A DNA stretch of 6,147 nucleotides, from assembly GCA_023386135.1 (NCBI GenBank), contig JAEWKG010000260.1:1-6147 (forward strand), in the 5' to 3' direction. The position numbers and the translations under genes are program-made. How positions within the stretch are numbered: position 1 is the stretch's first letter; every line of letters begins with the position of its first letter. The notes beneath the pieces are model-generated. The model was not told the origin of the DNA. It did not search any database and saw only the letters and a program-made list of their open reading frames with translations. Origin of the DNA: Pseudomonadota bacterium. Lineage in GTDB: Bacteria > Pseudomonadota > Alphaproteobacteria > Sphingomonadales > Sphingomonadaceae. Positions 5,367 through 6,147 of the stretch are shown in pieces.

Positions 5367-6125
5367 ATGAACGACCCGTCCGATCAATCCACTGTCCACG
5401 CATCGGGTTTCCCGCGCGACGACAAGAGCCTCCGCTGGCTCGGCACGGCGGCGGTGGTCTCGCTGGGGCTGGTGGCGAGCGGCTACCTGCTCGGCAACGG
5501 TCTGCTGCGCGCCAAGGAGGCCGAGCGCGCGGTGACCGTGCGCGGGCTGGCCGAGCGCAACGTCACTGCCGATCTGGCCACCTGGACGATCTCCTATTCC
5601 GACACCGGCACGGACCTCTCCGCAGTGCAGGCCAAGGTGCGTGCCGACACGCAGGCGATCGAGCAGTTCTTCGACCAGCTCGGCTTCCCCAGGCAGGCGC
5701 TGCAGCCCACCGGCGCCAACGTTTCGACTTTCACCGACGACGGCGTGGTTCGCTACACTGTGCGCCAGCGGCTGGCGCTGCGCACCAACGACATTCCCCG
5801 CGCCCAGCGCGCGGTGGCGCGGCAGTTCGATCTCGTCAGCCGCGGCGTAATGCTCGAGGAAGGGAGCGGCATGGCCTACACCTTCACCAAACTCAACGCG
5901 ATCAAGCCGGCGATGGTGGCCGAGGCAACCCGCGACGCGCGCTCCGCGGCCGAGCAGTTCGCCAAGGACAGCGGCACCGGCGTCGGCGCGATCAAGGATG
6001 CCACGCAGGGCTATTTCGAGATTGAATCCCGAGACGGTGAGAGTGCTGGCGGCGAGTGGGGCGCGACCGATACGCCTTACAAGAAAGTACGCGTGGTGAC
6101 CACGGTGAGCTTCTCGCTCAGATGA
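5367..6125 (+). CDS. Membrane-anchored SIMPL-domain (DUF541) protein
   Basis: This is a 252-residue protein of the SIMPL/DUF541 family, which includes E. coli YggE and Brucella BP26. Members are envelope proteins of poorly defined role; YggE is associated with lower oxidative stress and BP26 forms ring-like oligomers. Residues 1-24 are hydrophilic and probably cytoplasmic, 25-46 form one hydrophobic helix (signal anchor), and the SIMPL domain runs from about 54 to the end. It opens with RAVTVRGLAERNVTADLATW (54-73), typical of the family, and closes with a hydrophobic strand, KVRVVTTVSFSLR (240-252). There is no lipobox or obvious cleavage site, so it is probably tethered to the inner membrane with the domain in the periplasm. 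Its ribosome binding site is strong. It is transcribed away from gloA; no partner gene lies downstream within the window. Confidence 0.92.
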   Translation: MNDPSDQSTVHASGFPRDDKSLRWLGTAAVVSLGLVASGYLLGNGLLRAKEAERAVTVRGLAERNVTADLATWTISYSDTGTDLSAVQAKVRADTQAIEQFFDQLGFPRQALQPTGANVSTFTDDGVVRYTVRQRLALRTNDIPRAQRAVARQFDLVSRGVMLEEGSGMAYTFTKLNAIKPAMVAEATRDARSAAEQFAKDSGTGVGAIKDATQGYFEIESRDGESAGGEWGATDTPYKKVRVVTTVSFSLR

Positions 6126-6131
6126 GCGGTC

Positions 6132-6145
6132 GGGGGGGGGGGGGG
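6132..6145. repeat. Run of 14 G
   Basis: A G14 homopolymer begins 6 bases after the SIMPL stop codon and lies two bases from the window end. Such tracts can be slippage-prone, but at a sequence end they are often read or assembly artefacts. No gene is visible around it. Confidence 0.85.
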
Positions 6146-6147
6146 CG

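Noticed and set aside
1..6147. Mobile element, CRISPR array, toxin-antitoxin or defence system
   Set aside because: I read through for terminal inverted repeats, regularly spaced repeats, transposase or nuclease motifs and small paired genes and found none; every long coding stretch is explained by the six genes listed.

Overview
The window is high-GC, densely coded DNA of alphaproteobacterial type, most likely from a sphingomonad (Sphingomonadales). I base this on protein-level resemblance: an NfrB-like glycosyltransferase paired with a short barrel protein, a TauE/SafE transporter, an NhaD antiporter and a membrane-anchored SIMPL protein. All genes look chromosomal and intact except the first, which runs off the left edge. 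I see no tRNA, rRNA, CRISPR array, insertion sequence, phage gene or integration site.

Layout, left to right. (1) 1-3365, minus strand, read from right to left: a membrane glycosyltransferase of the NfrB type (1965-3365) is joined by an ATGA overlap to a signal-bearing protein with a proline-rich spacer and an outer-membrane-barrel-like C-terminus (919-1968). A 48-base gap then leads to a TauE/SafE-family transporter (1-870), which lacks its C-terminal end here. (2) 3366-3497: a non-coding gap with a strong hairpin that starts inside the stop codon of the next gene. (3) 3498-5298, minus strand: glyoxalase I (gloA) followed after 52 bases by the Na+/H+ antiporter nhaD, probably one transcript. 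(4) 5299-5366: a 68-base divergent promoter region. (5) 5367-6125, plus strand: a SIMPL-domain (DUF541) protein. (6) A run of 14 G ends the window and may mark a contig end.

How the genes may work together. The glycosyltransferase and barrel protein look like a reduced version of the E. coli NfrA/NfrB surface-glycan system: an inner-membrane synthase plus a partner reaching the outer membrane. The c-di-GMP-sensing domain of NfrB and the TPR region of NfrA are both absent. This pair is the best candidate for something under-described, and its substrate and role are unknown. gloA and nhaD may be linked through electrophile stress: GloA removes methylglyoxal, and Na+ export in exchange for H+ lowers cytoplasmic pH, which protects against methylglyoxal in E. 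coli through a different (Kef) transporter. That link is inference. The remaining genes are ordinary housekeeping or envelope functions.
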